Assembly (NCBI GenBank): GCA_014529385.2
Contig: CM043962.1
Location: forward strand, 124,418,470 to 124,482,469
Source: Adiantum capillus-veneris
Taxonomy: Eukaryota; Streptophyta; Polypodiopsida; Polypodiales; Pteridaceae
Direction: 5' to 3'
Length of the DNA stretch: 64,000 nt
A program made the position numbers and the translations under genes. Shown piece after piece: positions 22,261-33,135 of the stretch. How positions within the stretch are numbered: position 1 is the stretch's first letter; each line of letters begins with the position of its first letter. Below the pieces are notes generated by a model. That model saw only the letters and a list, made by a program, of their open reading frames with translations, was not told the DNA's origin and did not search any database.

Positions 22261-24270
22261 CATATCCGAACCGCAATTCCATGACGAGACTTTCCACGAT
22301 ACGTACGTGAAAGTCTTGCAACAAATTTGGACCATAATAGAATGTGACAACCCGATCACACCTAGGTACCAACCATGAGACATTCTCATGAATATAGCAT
22401 ACTTAGCTATATGTAGAAACGAACCTCCGTTAAGGTGGTTTCACAGCACTTGTAATCGTAACAAGTTTGTACTTAGTACCCGACAATTTCTGGCCACTGA
22501 AATTACATTAAGAGGTGTAAGGCTACCTTGTCCCCCTACTTCTTTAAGGATATAGAGTGTGTCCGCCACCCTCTTCCTATTGGCTGGTCTGTAACTAGGC
22601 TTAATCCCAAAGGGCCTCTAGAGTGTTCATATTTTTCCTAACGATATACACTACCAAAATGCAATGTAGAGCTTACCTTTCTCAACAGATTTTTCAACCG
22701 ACAACATGCATTTGGACAGGGAAGTCTCGACGGTTGTGTTTGTTGCTAGGTCTGTAGCATCATGTTGGTTGCAAGGGACTGCTTTGTCATGATTGTTGAA
22801 GGCGTCTGCTATGTCCCATGTGTTGCAGGGGTCTACTGTGTGGTGGTTGTTGTGGGGGTCTATTGTGCTGTGGTGTTTGTTGCAGGGGCCACCTACTGTG
22901 TCATCTCCATGCTCTGAGTCGGGCTTTTGCGCTTCCTAGAGGGAGTGTTCTTCATGGAAGTCATCTTTGTAGAGCATTCTGCTGCAACCTTTATGCTTTT
23001 GTGCCCGGGGCAATGGGTACAGAGCTCCACGAGGTCTATAGCAGAGCGTGACGAGTGCAATGGGGAGGTAGAGCGTTTCCGTGCCGCTTTGCATGCACAA
23101 ACTGAGAAACAGAGTTTTGTTTGTATCTATGAACGTTGACAAATCTATGCACTATGTTAGAATTGTTTATGGCATCAGATTAGCATAAATGTATGTATTA
23201 TGTGGGTTTTTGTAGACCAAAGTGAACTAAGTGGACTGACAGGTGAACAAAATAAGAAGGGTTGGTTTTCTGCTTAGAAATGGAGAGCTTGAAGTGCTAA
23301 AGAAGCAGGTCCAGTCAACTCATCAAACAGAGCTACGGAGCCCAAGCTATCGAAGCTTGAAGGTTCAGTGTGTTGCAGATTCTTGCCGAACAGGGCAGCT
23401 GGGGACAGGAGTCCCAAGTGGATGTCAGGGTATAGGTGTGTAGTGCTCAATTTGTGGAGCCTACCCGTCTCTTCAGATTGCAGATCAGAGCTACCAATTG
23501 CAAGATATGGCCAGTTGAAGTTTTGTCGAGGGCTAGGTTGGTGCCCACCTGACCACATGGGGAGTTGTGCCATCTGGAAATTTTTGGATCTCAACAGAGT
23601 GTGAGGAGGTGATGTGTATTGTATAGAGCTAGCAAGAATTGATTGCTCATCAAACAAAGCCCGGAGCAGAAAGTTGTAGCAATTGGAAGTCGGGGTGCAG
23701 TTGCTCGAAGCTGGCTACAAATGATTTTTTGGCTTTTTGCGGCCTCGGTTCGGGGTCTTGGAGAATCTTCAAGTGCGGCAAGATCTGGGGCTTTCAAGTC
23801 CACATGATGAAATTTTGCCCCGAGTTTTCAGCTCGAGAATTGGATGGTTGGGTGACAGTTGGCAGGCTAGAGAAAGCAGGAGACAAATTGGGGTTTTATA
23901 AAGTTTTTTTTTTGCATTTTTGTTGAAGGCATGGAGGGCAGTTGCCACGCAACTGCCACATGGATGGAAAATAAACCCATATGCAGAGATTGTAGGCGCA
24001 TGTGGAGGGTATAGGGGCCGCAATGGGGCACCCTTTTCGTCGTGGATGAGGAGAGTGAGAGCTCTCGGCTATGGCATGAGCTGTAGGACGCTGCTGGTCG
24101 TGCCTCGCACGGCGACGCTGCCATCAAGGCAGTCGGTTTTTTATGAGACGGGCGTCAGCGCCTTGTGCTGGTGGCGCACTAGCAGATGGCTTTGCGTATG
24201 AATGCGTGGCGGCCTAGTAGGGGCCGTGCCCATGCTTAAGGGACCCAAAAAATTTTGAAACTAAAGGGGT

Positions 24271-24306
24271 CCCCCCCGCCCCCCCCCCCCCCCCCCCCCC
24301 CCCCCC
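24271..24306. repeat. Poly-C run (C7 G C28)
   Basis: Almost uninterrupted cytosines over 36 bp; the complement could form a G-quadruplex. The exact length is likely unreliable. Confidence 0.95.
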
Positions 24307-25499
24307 GTAGCGAGGTCGCTATTGCTCGGGTAGGGGAGGGGTGCCGCAACAGGTGAGTGAGAGAGAATGACATACCAAGGGGCCTAAAGGGCAATTACAA
24401 GAGCCCATTCAAGGGGTCCCACGGCGAGCAGTGGAGCAAGAGAAAGAGAGAGAGGGTAAAGTGGACCGGACAAGGTAGAGGCACAGGAGCAAAGCAATGG
24501 AGCAGGGCCCGCCAAAAGAAGAATGCAAGGACGAAGTGGGCGACCGAATTGGGCAGACAAAGCCATGTGTGCACCATGCAAAGAGTTACCAGAAGTGTAG
24601 TATGAGACAAGTACAAGCAATGCAAAGCTAATTCCAAAAGGAGCTCAAAGAGAAGAGCACGGGCAACTGAGCTCCACTTTTTTTCCTTTTTTGGAGACTA
24701 GACCTCTATTAAAGGGGTATTTTGCACTAAGCAAGTGTTGGGGATCTTTTAGGTTTGGTTAGTTTCTTGGGAGGGGTAAAATCTTCAAGCATTTTGGGGA
24801 GAGCTTTTGGAGGGAGAATAGCATATGGGAGTCCTTCTGCTTGGGAGCAATTGGAGAAGCCAGAGCATGAGGAAATGGGACGGTGGGCAGCCTGGGGAAG
24901 AATTCTGAGGCGAGGATTGCAATTTGAAAGGCATACCAATTGGGCGTATGCAACTGGATTGTGAAAGTGCAGCTAGAATTCTTACAGTGTATCTATTGTA
25001 CCACAGCTCTTGAATTTGGAAGCTTTGTTTCTTCATCATATCAATACTTATTGTTCTTATTTGCAGTCTTCTCTCTCTACTCTCTTGAAACTTCATTGTC
25101 TAGAGCCAGAGGCCTGGTGCTTTCCCGGTCAAACATGGAGAACCGCGCACTCCGATAGCGTGACAGCTATAGCATGCAATGGGGGGAGCACGAGCTATGG
25201 GAGCACAGCAAGCACACAAGTATAGGCGGGCGTTCGAGTGACAAGCTAGTTGCATGAGAGGAAAGGAGAAAGAGGACAAGGAGTGTCTAAGCCGTGATGA
25301 CTATAAGTTCAAAAAAAGATGACCCACTCCACCTCATAATGGCTCGCACTCATCTAGATTATAGGTACATTAATTATATTGCATGCAAATTTAGAATTTC
25401 CCTCTCCCTCTTTTTCCGAATTTGAAAAACATTGAATTTCCCTCCACCTAGGTGCTATTGGTGGTACCACCAAAAGGTGCAAAAAGTGGTACCACCTAA

Positions 25500-25985
25500 A
25501 CATGCTTTCACCCCTAGCTATTCTAGGAGACAACGTCAATTACTAGAGGAAGCTGCATGATTGTGATTTAATGATTGAGTATGCGATCGTAATTGGGATC
25601 GGGAGTGAGAGTGAGATAGCTTGCCGGTGGTCAAGAGGTTATGATATGAGCTAAGATCCTTTTATAATCATCATAAATCAATACATATTCTCTAGATTGT
25701 TCTATCTAGTTTGCATACTCTATCAATTTTTTGTTTTGTCAATCTATTTTGCTCTCCCTTGTCGCATTACATAGATAGTAATGAATTATATAGAATTTGT
25801 GCCAAACTATCTTGATCTCATGTATGCCTTATCTAAGAAAGAAGATGTGCTACCTAGGTTTTATCGAGCTCTGCATCGAGTCTACAATGAGCTTATTGAT
25901 AAAATGAGATACATTCAGATCATAGATGAGATGAGATGATGGTATGAACAAGAAATCCATAAGGCTTTATGGATTTCTTGGAAGT
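25500..25985 (-). repeat. Repeat R2, inverted copy upstream of the dirigent gene
   Basis: The reverse complement matches 29640-30170. It carries the block CTCCTAGAATAGCTAG, a (CTCACTCCCAATC)-rich part and the start of the unknown ORF: the plus strand reads YALSKKEDVLPRFYRALHRV near 25800-25920, matching the minus-strand ORF at 29714-29908. Confidence 0.65.
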
Positions 25986-26634
25986 TACTACTCAATGGAA
26001 TTGGATGATAACTGCTAGGAAATCCAAAATGGTTTATGGATTTTTTAGAAGTTAATACTCACAATGGCATTGCACAATAATGCTAGAGGTAATAATGGCA
26101 CTTATAACCTCTCTCACAGTCTCACATCCACCTTCACCCATTTTCTTTTATTGTTGTTCTAAAGAGTTATGGGTGTAAGTGGAGACATCGTTTTGTGTTG
26201 TGCGTAGTATGAGAGTGCTTCTACTACTGAAGGTTGCTTTGAAGAAGAGCTCCATATTGTATTGATGCATAGTGTAATTAATGCATATTGTATTGATCAT
26301 TCTTTGTTATTGATTTATCTAATTTGGTTTTGGCTGTTGTAGAATCACACGGTCAAACTTATGTACTTCTCAATGAGGAAAATGAGGACTTAAATTGATA
26401 TATATTTTTTTATAGTCCTCTTTAACAACTTCAATATATAGCACAACAAACCCTTTTGATTTGCCCATAACACTCATTTGGAGTTTTGGCTTGATTTGTA
26501 ATTAAACTTAAGCATTGTTTTTTTGTGCTTCAAATTATGCAAGTAAGGTGTGACATGCAATATCAAAGTTTATCATTACTTTTTTTTACACTTTTAAAAG
26601 AGAAATTGATATTTGATATGTTTTATATAGGTCT

Positions 26635-26820
26635 AAAACAAAGATGCTCATTCGGGCTATCCAAAATTGGGCGGCCCAAATGAACAACTTTATTTTTGAA
26701 AAGTCGTGTACCAGCAATAAGAACAATAATATTAGCGGTAATTTATGCGATAATAGACGCGGATAAATATCAACGTCTATTACCGCGCATATTGCTACCG
26801 CTATTGTCGTTCATGCAATT
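26635..26820. repeat. Palindromic AT-rich repeat with terminal hairpin, copy 2
   Basis: A hairpin at 26635-26697 (CAAAGATGCTCATTCGGGC paired with the GCCCAAATGAACAACTTTA side) followed by GCGGTAATTTATGCG/TATTACCGCGC repeats. It corresponds in inverted orientation to 6600-6920. Confidence 0.55.
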
Positions 26821-27491
26821 AAACCTCTTTCTAGTTTCCTTTGTAAATCCACGGCAATGCTGGTGGTTTTAGACGTTTTTTGGAGCTTTGAATGATATTG
26901 TGAATATATGATCAACGGGAGGTCTCCATCTTGAAAATTTAGGCTAGAGCCTTGAATTCTTGCATTCCCACTTGGGCCCTTGCATTTGAAATGTCTAGAA
27001 GTCTTGAGAACTTTTTTGCCGTTTGCTGAAAGTGTGGGCAGTCGTAATCCGCACAAACCTCATTTTCGTGAACCAAAAAAACAAATTATGTTGGCCAAGT
27101 TTTTCTTTGAGGTTTTCACACTACAATGTTCCATAAAAGTCTGCTTTTTCGGAACTATTGGAGAACCTTGAATTTAATTTAATTAGCCTTTGGAAATGAG
27201 GTTATGCTCGTTTACTTGTGAGTGTCAATGCAACAAGCGAGATCATAATTCATTGTGTGTGTGTGTGTGTGTGTTCTTCCCCTTGCATTTCAAAAAAATC
27301 ATTGAATTCTGTTTTTCAAAGTTACAACCGCAAGGGTCTCAATTCTATGTACACGTAATCCTAGGCTCTAGGTGTCTTGTTACACGTAATCCTGCAACAG
27401 TGCTTCCACGTAAAGCTAAGCTTGTAATTGTCATGCCACCATAAAAGTCAGTCAACTAACTCGATCAGCGCTTGCGCTCGGCCTGCATGCT

Positions 27492-27498
27492 TATTTAA
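27492..27498 (+). promoter_or_regulatory. Probable TATA box of the dirigent gene
   Basis: TATTTAA, 89 bp upstream of the chosen ATG. No other clear core-promoter element was recognised. Confidence 0.5.
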
Positions 27499-27586
27499 GG
27501 AGATGCAAGCCTGAAGACCTATATTGCCGATCCTACGAGTGAATTGCCTATTTAAATATTCAAGTCCCTTCCTAGATTATATAACA

Positions 27587-28195
27587 ATGGCCGGCTCTGT
27601 GGTAGTTGTTGCTCTCATTGGCATCATGGTGGTGCTATTGCCAATTAGCTGCGCAGCAGCGCGTGCCCCCGCTCCTTCAACTTATACAGATGATGAATAT
27701 CATGCCTGCACGCAGAGGGCCGCCACTCTGTGCGGGCCTAGCGCCTTCACCTTCTACCTTCACAACACCGTCTACAACCCCGCCGTGGACAACAAGGACT
27801 ACTTCAAGTCTGTCTATGGCCTGTCTCCCAACGTGACGTGGCCCAATCCCTACTCCTTCGGCACCACCTCCACCTTCGAAGACCCCATCACTGAGGGCCC
27901 CGCAAACACCTCGCAACAGATAGGAGTGGCTCAGGGTCTGTGGCAGCTGGACAGCAAAGTGGGCTACACGCTCTTCCACATCTTCACGGCCAACATCACC
28001 GAGGGTGACTACAAGGGCACCATCTCCATCCTGGGCCAGATTCGTGAGGCCGACCCCGTGCGCTACCTTACGGTGGTGGGTGGCACGGGACATATCTTGG
28101 GCGCCCGAGGCTTGGCCTCTAACCGCCTCGTCACCATCGACCATGCGGCCCCTGCTACATGGATCCTTTCCTTCGACCTCGACCTCTATTATTGA
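27587..28195 (+). CDS. Dirigent-family protein
   Basis: An uninterrupted 202-codon, intron-free gene. The product has a hydrophobic N-terminus (VVVVALIGIMVVLLPISCAA, about residues 5-24), consistent with a secretory signal peptide, then a single dirigent domain: FTFYLHNTVYNP, the FGTTSTFEDPITEGP block, IGVAQGLWQL, ITEGDYKGTISILGQ and the family signature VVGGTGHILGARG near the C-terminus. Dirigent proteins act in the apoplast as eight-stranded beta-barrels that steer stereoselective coupling of monolignol-derived radicals in lignan/lignin formation; substrate here is unknown. An upstream in-frame ATG would add 21 residues and put the signal sequence inside the protein, so the ATG at 27587 is preferred. 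The coding part is GC-rich compared with its AT-rich surroundings. A TATA-like box lies upstream and AATAAA downstream. A broken partial copy is at 30808. Confidence 0.9.
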   Translation: MAGSVVVVALIGIMVVLLPISCAAARAPAPSTYTDDEYHACTQRAATLCGPSAFTFYLHNTVYNPAVDNKDYFKSVYGLSPNVTWPNPYSFGTTSTFEDPITEGPANTSQQIGVAQGLWQLDSKVGYTLFHIFTANITEGDYKGTISILGQIREADPVRYLTVVGGTGHILGARGLASNRLVTIDHAAPATWILSFDLDLYY

Positions 28196-28274
28196 TGATC
28201 CCTACCTATAACATCACACACGCACTTCATTTTTTCCCCCAATGTTTTCTCTCATTCAGCTATCACTAGCTACT

Positions 28275-28280
28275 AATAAA
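28275..28280 (+). terminator. Polyadenylation-signal-like AATAAA of the dirigent gene
   Basis: AATAAA 80 bp after the stop codon. The same signal is conserved in the broken copy (AATAAATAGCTCTCA near 30950). Confidence 0.5.
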
Positions 28281-29099
28281 TAGCTCTCAGGACGAATAAT
28301 ACGACTCATGGAATATTCTTCAAGATTATACTTAGGGATGGATGATCTCATTCTATGCACAATAATGAACAAACGTCTTTCTACCTTTGTGGCTCTCCAC
28401 CATCTCTCTCTCTCTCCCCCCCCACCCCCCACCCCCCCTTCATATGTTTGTCTCTGTATGTGGGGCTTGATTATTTTGTTCTCATCCTCCTCACTGATTA
28501 AGCGATGAAATAAGCTAGACCACTACATATATGTAATAGCTATTCCATAGTTAAACGCAGAATACTGAATAAGTTCAGTTTCTTAGCTATCCAGAAGAGG
28601 ACTCCCAAATTGAGATGATGAGATGACAATTTCAGATAGCTTCAGACGACAAAATGAACGAAACTCAAACGAAAGACTTCAAATTACAGACACAGAATAA
28701 GACAACTGAAAAATATATTCACCTGAATAAGGTTCAGATGGAAGGCTCATATATCAGAGCTCTATAAAGATTAATCTGGAAGTTTAACTGGAACAAACCC
28801 GAGTAATGAATGTTCTTAAGCTCAGTAAGCTCTACAAGATACAAAGATCAAGGACACACGACTAGCGACCCCAAAATAGAGTTAGTGGGGTCCATTCATA
28901 CGTATCAAGACAAGGTTTTAACTGATCGTAACACTCGTACAATGTAGGGTAACCGGTGGTAGCTCTGCTAGGTCACTTGATAAACATCCAAGTAAATACT
29001 CATAGATAATCCGTCATCCAAGGCATCTCGTAGGAATTGTTGTCATGTACAAAGTTTCAAGGATTTATCTCTTGCGCTTGCCATGTTGTCATGTACAAA

Positions 29100-29910
29100 G
29101 TCTCAAAACTTTATCTCTTGCACTTGCCATTTTGTTTGTATCGAGACTTCTTTTTCTGGGGTCTCTGAACCATCTATATACACTGGGGGTTTAGTAGGTT
29201 TGGTCACGATTTGATTTTGTTGAGTGCTAAAGGCCACATTTTGTTTCTTGATAATCCAATAAATAGCCTCTTGCTCAAGCTGCCCCTTCTTTTTGTTAGC
29301 ATCTCCACTTTATAAGGCATCAACCGGTGCCAGGTATTTGTATCTTCTTTGTAATACCCTTCTTGCTTTCACCAACTTATGGTAGATGGATGTTGTTTGT
29401 ATCCACTAGGCTTGGTCTAGCTAATTGGCTTTGATTGAAGCCTTGGAGAGAACTTTAGAGATCTCTTTAAACTGAGGTTCCGAATTAACTTTGTTGGCTA
29501 GTTTGTTCAATTAGTAATCTTTGACAAAGAGTGTAGTACATTGTTTGTGTGCTTTATCAGCACCCTGACCTATGCTTTCCATTGGCTAATCATACCTCTA
29601 CAGTTGACCATGTCATCCTTTAGTTCTAAGATTGTATCTTTTTGTTTAGTGTCATTGAGTATTAGCTTCGAGGAAATCCATAAAGCATTGCTTTGCTCAT
29701 AGCATTATCTCATCTAATCTATGATCCGAATGCATCTCATTTTATGAGTAGGTTCATTGTAGACTGGATGCAAAGCTCCATAAAACCAAGGAAGCACATC
29801 TTCTTTCATGGGTAAGGCATACATGATAATAGGATAGTTTAGCATGATTTTTATATGATTCATTACTATGTATGTGATGTGACACGAGAGAGCGAAATAG
29901 ACTGACAAAC
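29100..29910 (-). pseudogene. Unrecognised decayed ORF associated with repeat R2
   Basis: The minus strand shows a broken but protein-like reading: YALPMKEDVLPWFYGALHPV, VYNEPTHKMRCIRIID, then after several stops and shifts KEISKVLSKASIKAN, VLQRRYKYLAPVDAL, IYWIIKKQNVAFSTQQNQIV and VYIDGSETPEKEVSIQTKW. The N-terminal part recurs at 25790-25930 on the plus strand. Mixed charged sequence without zinc knuckle or catalytic motif. Because it sits directly after an LTR-like repeat (R2) on both occasions, it may be the first ORF of a retroelement; function unknown. Confidence 0.35.
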
Positions 29911-29919
29911 AAAAAAATT

Positions 29920-30807
29920 GATAGAGCGCGATTATAGAAGTAGCTCAGCTCGTATCATAAGCTCTTGACCACCCGCGAGCTATCTCACTCTCAATTGCAT
30001 CTGACTCTCACTCCCAATCCCAATCTCATCATATACACTCACAATCACAACTACCATCCCATTGTCAATAACAATCACAATCGTGCAACCTCCTCTAATG
30101 ATAGAGGTTGTTCCCTAGAATAGCTAGCCAAAAAGTGGCTATATTCATTGTTGAGTCCAGTCTTTTAGTAAAGCAAGGAAAAAAATAGGGTCAAGAGGAG
30201 GAATCCTACACACGACCACAAAATCGCACTAGAATTATCTAATACATCCTAAATTTTTGACGGACAAAAGAATTGACAAATTATATAGAATAGATTGGAC
30301 AAAATTATAGAAGGATCCTAGCTCGTATCATTCCCTCTTAACCGCCCCTGAGCTATCTCACTCTCCATTGAGCCTCAGTCTCACTCCCAATCGCAATCTC
30401 ACACACACTAGTAATCACAATCACGATCACGCTCTCCACCACAAGCACTCACAATCTCGGAGCTTGCTCGTATGATAGAGGTTGTCTCCTAGAATAGCTA
30501 TTTGAAAAGTGGCTATTTTTATACTCGACTCCAATCTATTAGTAATGAAAGTTAGAAAATAGTGTTAAAAGGAGGCGTCGTGCACATGACCATAAAATGG
30601 AACAAAATATCCAATACTACTTAAATATTTTGCCATTTTCAATGGCTCATAGTTCCCAATCCGCTCCAAATATATTTGGATAGGTATCACATGAATTTTT
30701 TCAACTTGTGGTACTCTTCATATGAGGCAAAAAGAATTCACATCCAAAGGAGATTCTCCAAAACTTAGTCTGCAAGTTGGCAATTTCTACAAAAACAATG
30801 TCAAGTA
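29920..30807 (+). repeat. Repeat R2, two tandem direct copies
   Basis: The block GAGCTATCTCACTCTC recurs at about 29977 and 30350, a 373-bp period, with flanking sequence also repeated (AGAGGTTGTNCCTAGAATAG, AATTGACAAATTATATAGAA). The second copy runs on to 30807 and ends TTGGCAATTTCTACAAAAAC before the broken dirigent copy. Confidence 0.7.
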
Positions 30808-31074
30808 GTCACCATCGACCATATGATCCTACCAGATGGACTGATCTCAACCTCTATTATCGATCCCTACCTCTAGCAACACACATGCACTTCACTTTTA
30901 ACAAATTTGCCGCCAATTTTTCCTCTCATTTAGCTATCACTAACTGCTAATAAATAGCTCTCACGATGAATAATATGATTCGTGAAATATTCTTCAACAT
31001 TATACTTAATGATGGATGATCTCATTCTATGCACAATAATGAACAAACATTTTTCTACCTATGTGGATCTCCAT

Positions 31075-31160
<86 letters not shown>

Positions 31161-31214
31161 GGGCTTCATCATTTTGTTCTCATCCTCATCATCGATTAAA
31201 CAATGAAAAGTCCA
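30808..31214 (+). pseudogene. 3' end of a second dirigent gene (C-terminus and 3' UTR only)
   Basis: Sequence matching the dirigent gene begins at GTCACCATCGACCAT (codons VTIDH) and continues through TGGACTGATCTCAACCTCTA, equivalent to the last residues DLDLYY, but the stop TGA has become CGA and frame is lost in between. The 3' UTR then aligns with 28196-28515, including the AATAAA and the CT tract before TGTATGTGGGGCTT. No dirigent coding sequence lies upstream; an R2 repeat abuts it exactly at 30807/30808. It is a truncated duplicate. Confidence 0.8.
31077..31155. repeat. (CT)n(TG)n microsatellite
   Basis: About 30 bp of CT followed by about 48 bp of TG. The equivalent site in the intact gene's 3' flank (28407-28440) is a shorter CT tract and a C-rich tract. 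Confidence 0.95.
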
Positions 31215-31479
31215 TTGAAAAAATTCCCACTCAAAGAACCCCTAAGAAAAACTCCCATCTTGTAACAATTGATGGATGGTTCTCCCACACATGCACACAT
31301 ACACGTAGAGGCTTCCACAGTGGTTGGATTTGCCATACATATTTTGTAAATTGTATAGGATGGCTCAATAGACTCATTGTATCATTGACAATGAAGTCAG
31401 CAATGTTCTTGCTTATGCTAGCCTCCTCTTATTAGAGCAAGGATCCCTTGAGGTGGACTAGGATCATCTAGAAAAGTAC

Positions 31480-32189
31480 AGTTTCAAAAAATAGTGTCAA
31501 AATAGGCATCCTACACATGACCATAAAATCTCCCTAGAAATATCCAATACATCTTAATTTTTGACAAACAAAAAAATTGACAGAGTACTTAGAATAGAAA
31601 GGACAAGAATGAGAATCTATATTGATGTATTCATGGGAATTCTATTGACAATGTACATAGAATAGATAACACATAAAAGAGATTTTGTATTGATGATTAT
31701 AAAAGGATCTTAGCTTGTACCATAGCCTCTCGATCACCCCTAAGATATCTCACTCTCAGTTTTTTCCTTAGTCTCACTCCCAGTCCCAATCTCACACACA
31801 CTAGTAATCACAATCACGATCGCAATCTCAATCACAATAAAAATCGTGCAACTTGCTGTAATGATAGAGGTCGTCTCTGAGAATAGCTAGCTAAAAAATG
31901 TCTATTTGCATAGTCGATTTCAGTCTTTCAGTAAAGCAACGGGAGAAATAGTGTCGGAAGGAGGCTTCTTGCACATGACCACAAAACAACACAAAATATC
32001 CAATACTCCCTAAGATTTTTGCCATTTTCAATGGCTCATACCTCCTAATCGACGCCAAATCTATCCAAGCAAACCTCATCATACTCTTTGACGATTGTGT
32101 GATGCAAGAAATGTCACACCCAGATCGGATTCTCCAAAAATCGACGTGCAAGTTGGCAATTTCTTAAAAAAACAATGTAAAATAGGCAT
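31480..32189 (+). repeat. Repeat R2, third direct copy
   Basis: Aligns with 30170-30807 (GCATCCTACACATGACCATA, CACTCCCAGTCCCAATCTCA, TTGGCAATTTCTTAAAAAAA). It ends where the PLE-B leader begins, so the PLE-B 5' end is about 32190. Confidence 0.65.
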
Positions 32190-32431
32190 TTTTTGCTTTT
32201 CCTTAATCTACAAGCTAATTCAATGAGCATCAAAACAATGGAATGTACAAATGCATAAAGAACCAATCTTTTCCTTATGTTAAGGATTGTGTTTCCTGTT
32301 AATTAAAGTCAGCCCAACTTGGGTGCTGAAGATCAAGGTGTAAACTTTGTAAATGCCTATAAACGCCTCAAAAACCTAAAATGAAATCTCTCTTTCTTTT
32401 GCATCATCCTCTATAAAGTCGTGCATTGTCT
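32190..32431 (+). repeat. PLE leader repeat, copy 2 (candidate pseudo-LTR/promoter)
   Basis: Homologous to the reverse complement of 3323-3548, and to 55021-55165 in part. Landmarks are CAAGCTAATTCAATGAGCAT, GGTGCTGAAGATCAAGGTGT and CCTCTATAAAGTCGTGCATT at its 3' edge. It stops at the CT microsatellite. Confidence 0.65.

Positions 32432-32497
<66 letters not shown>
32432..32497. repeat. (CT)n microsatellite at the PLE-B leader end
   Basis: About 65 bp of CT with one interruption, placed between the leader and ORF1 exactly as in the other leader copies. Confidence 0.95.
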
Positions 32498-32499
<2 letters not shown>

Positions 32500-32509
32500 T
32501 CGATCAAGC

Positions 32510-33038
32510 ACTGTGGATGATTATGCACCATCTACAAGCATTCTTCCCCAGCTATTCTCTCAAAAACTCTACAATACTCTTTCTCAGTTGGCTGGCAAAA
32601 GAAGAATAGGAAGCTCTAAAAGCCTTGCTAATTCACATGCTCTATCGGGAGAAATTGAAGGAAGCCATCAAATTCTCCGTATTGTTTAATCAAACACCTC
32701 CAACTACAAATATGCAACATGAGGTGGATCTCTTCATAAAGCACGCCATAGCGCCGGCACGCGAGCATTTGGATGGAAGGAAGAGAGCTCGGGGTGAACA
32801 AAATCGGCACACTCGCGGTCGTGGACTCTACATGACCCCCCCACGCTCCTACAACTCCACACCCACTCCTAGGCGTGGTAACCCTTCACCCTCTACTTCT
32901 GTGAGTAGCAGTAGATCATCTCATGGCACTCCCATTTTTCCTCCTAACCCAACTCAAAACTCTAACCCAACACCTAGAAATAGGGCTGCCTTTAGCTCTA
33001 ATGTGGGAAACACTGCCAAATCTTTACTATATGATTGA
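32510..33038 (+). pseudogene. PLE-B ORF1, basic low-complexity protein
   Basis: A first part (DDYAPSTSILPQLFSQKLYN, LSQLAGKRR) in one frame continues, after a frameshift near 32607, with MLYREKLKEAIKFSVLFNQT, FIKHAIAPAREHLDGRKRA and an Arg/Gly/Ser/Pro/Thr-rich tail (HTRGRGLYMTPP..., TPTPRRGNPSPS). The helical start and basic, RG-containing tail suggest a nucleic-acid-binding, gag-like protein, but no zinc knuckle is present. It lies 97 bp upstream of ORF2 in another frame. Assignment as ORF1 of this element is by position. Confidence 0.45.
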
Positions 33039-33135
33039 GCTTTTCTTGTATGATGTAAAATTTCTTTTTGAATTTAGGTTTCTTTTTGGCTGACAGGTTT
33101 CTAGGGCCCCGCATGGTCGTAGGCACTTATCCAAG

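Larger units (their letters stand above)
21421..25499. other. Anonymous region, no gene recognised
   Basis: About 4 kb without a recognisable domain on either strand. Open frames of 60-130 codons occur but overlap on opposite strands and carry no motif. It contains small repeats listed separately (21794-21860, 22207-22260, 24271-24306). Confidence 0.4.

Noticed and set aside
23274-23657. 127-codon minus-strand frame as a gene
   Set aside because: No recognisable domain; similar-length frames overlap on the plus strand and there is no promoter or codon bias support.
27677-28144. 155-codon frame opposite the dirigent gene
   Set aside because: It is the antisense shadow of the GC-rich dirigent coding sequence.
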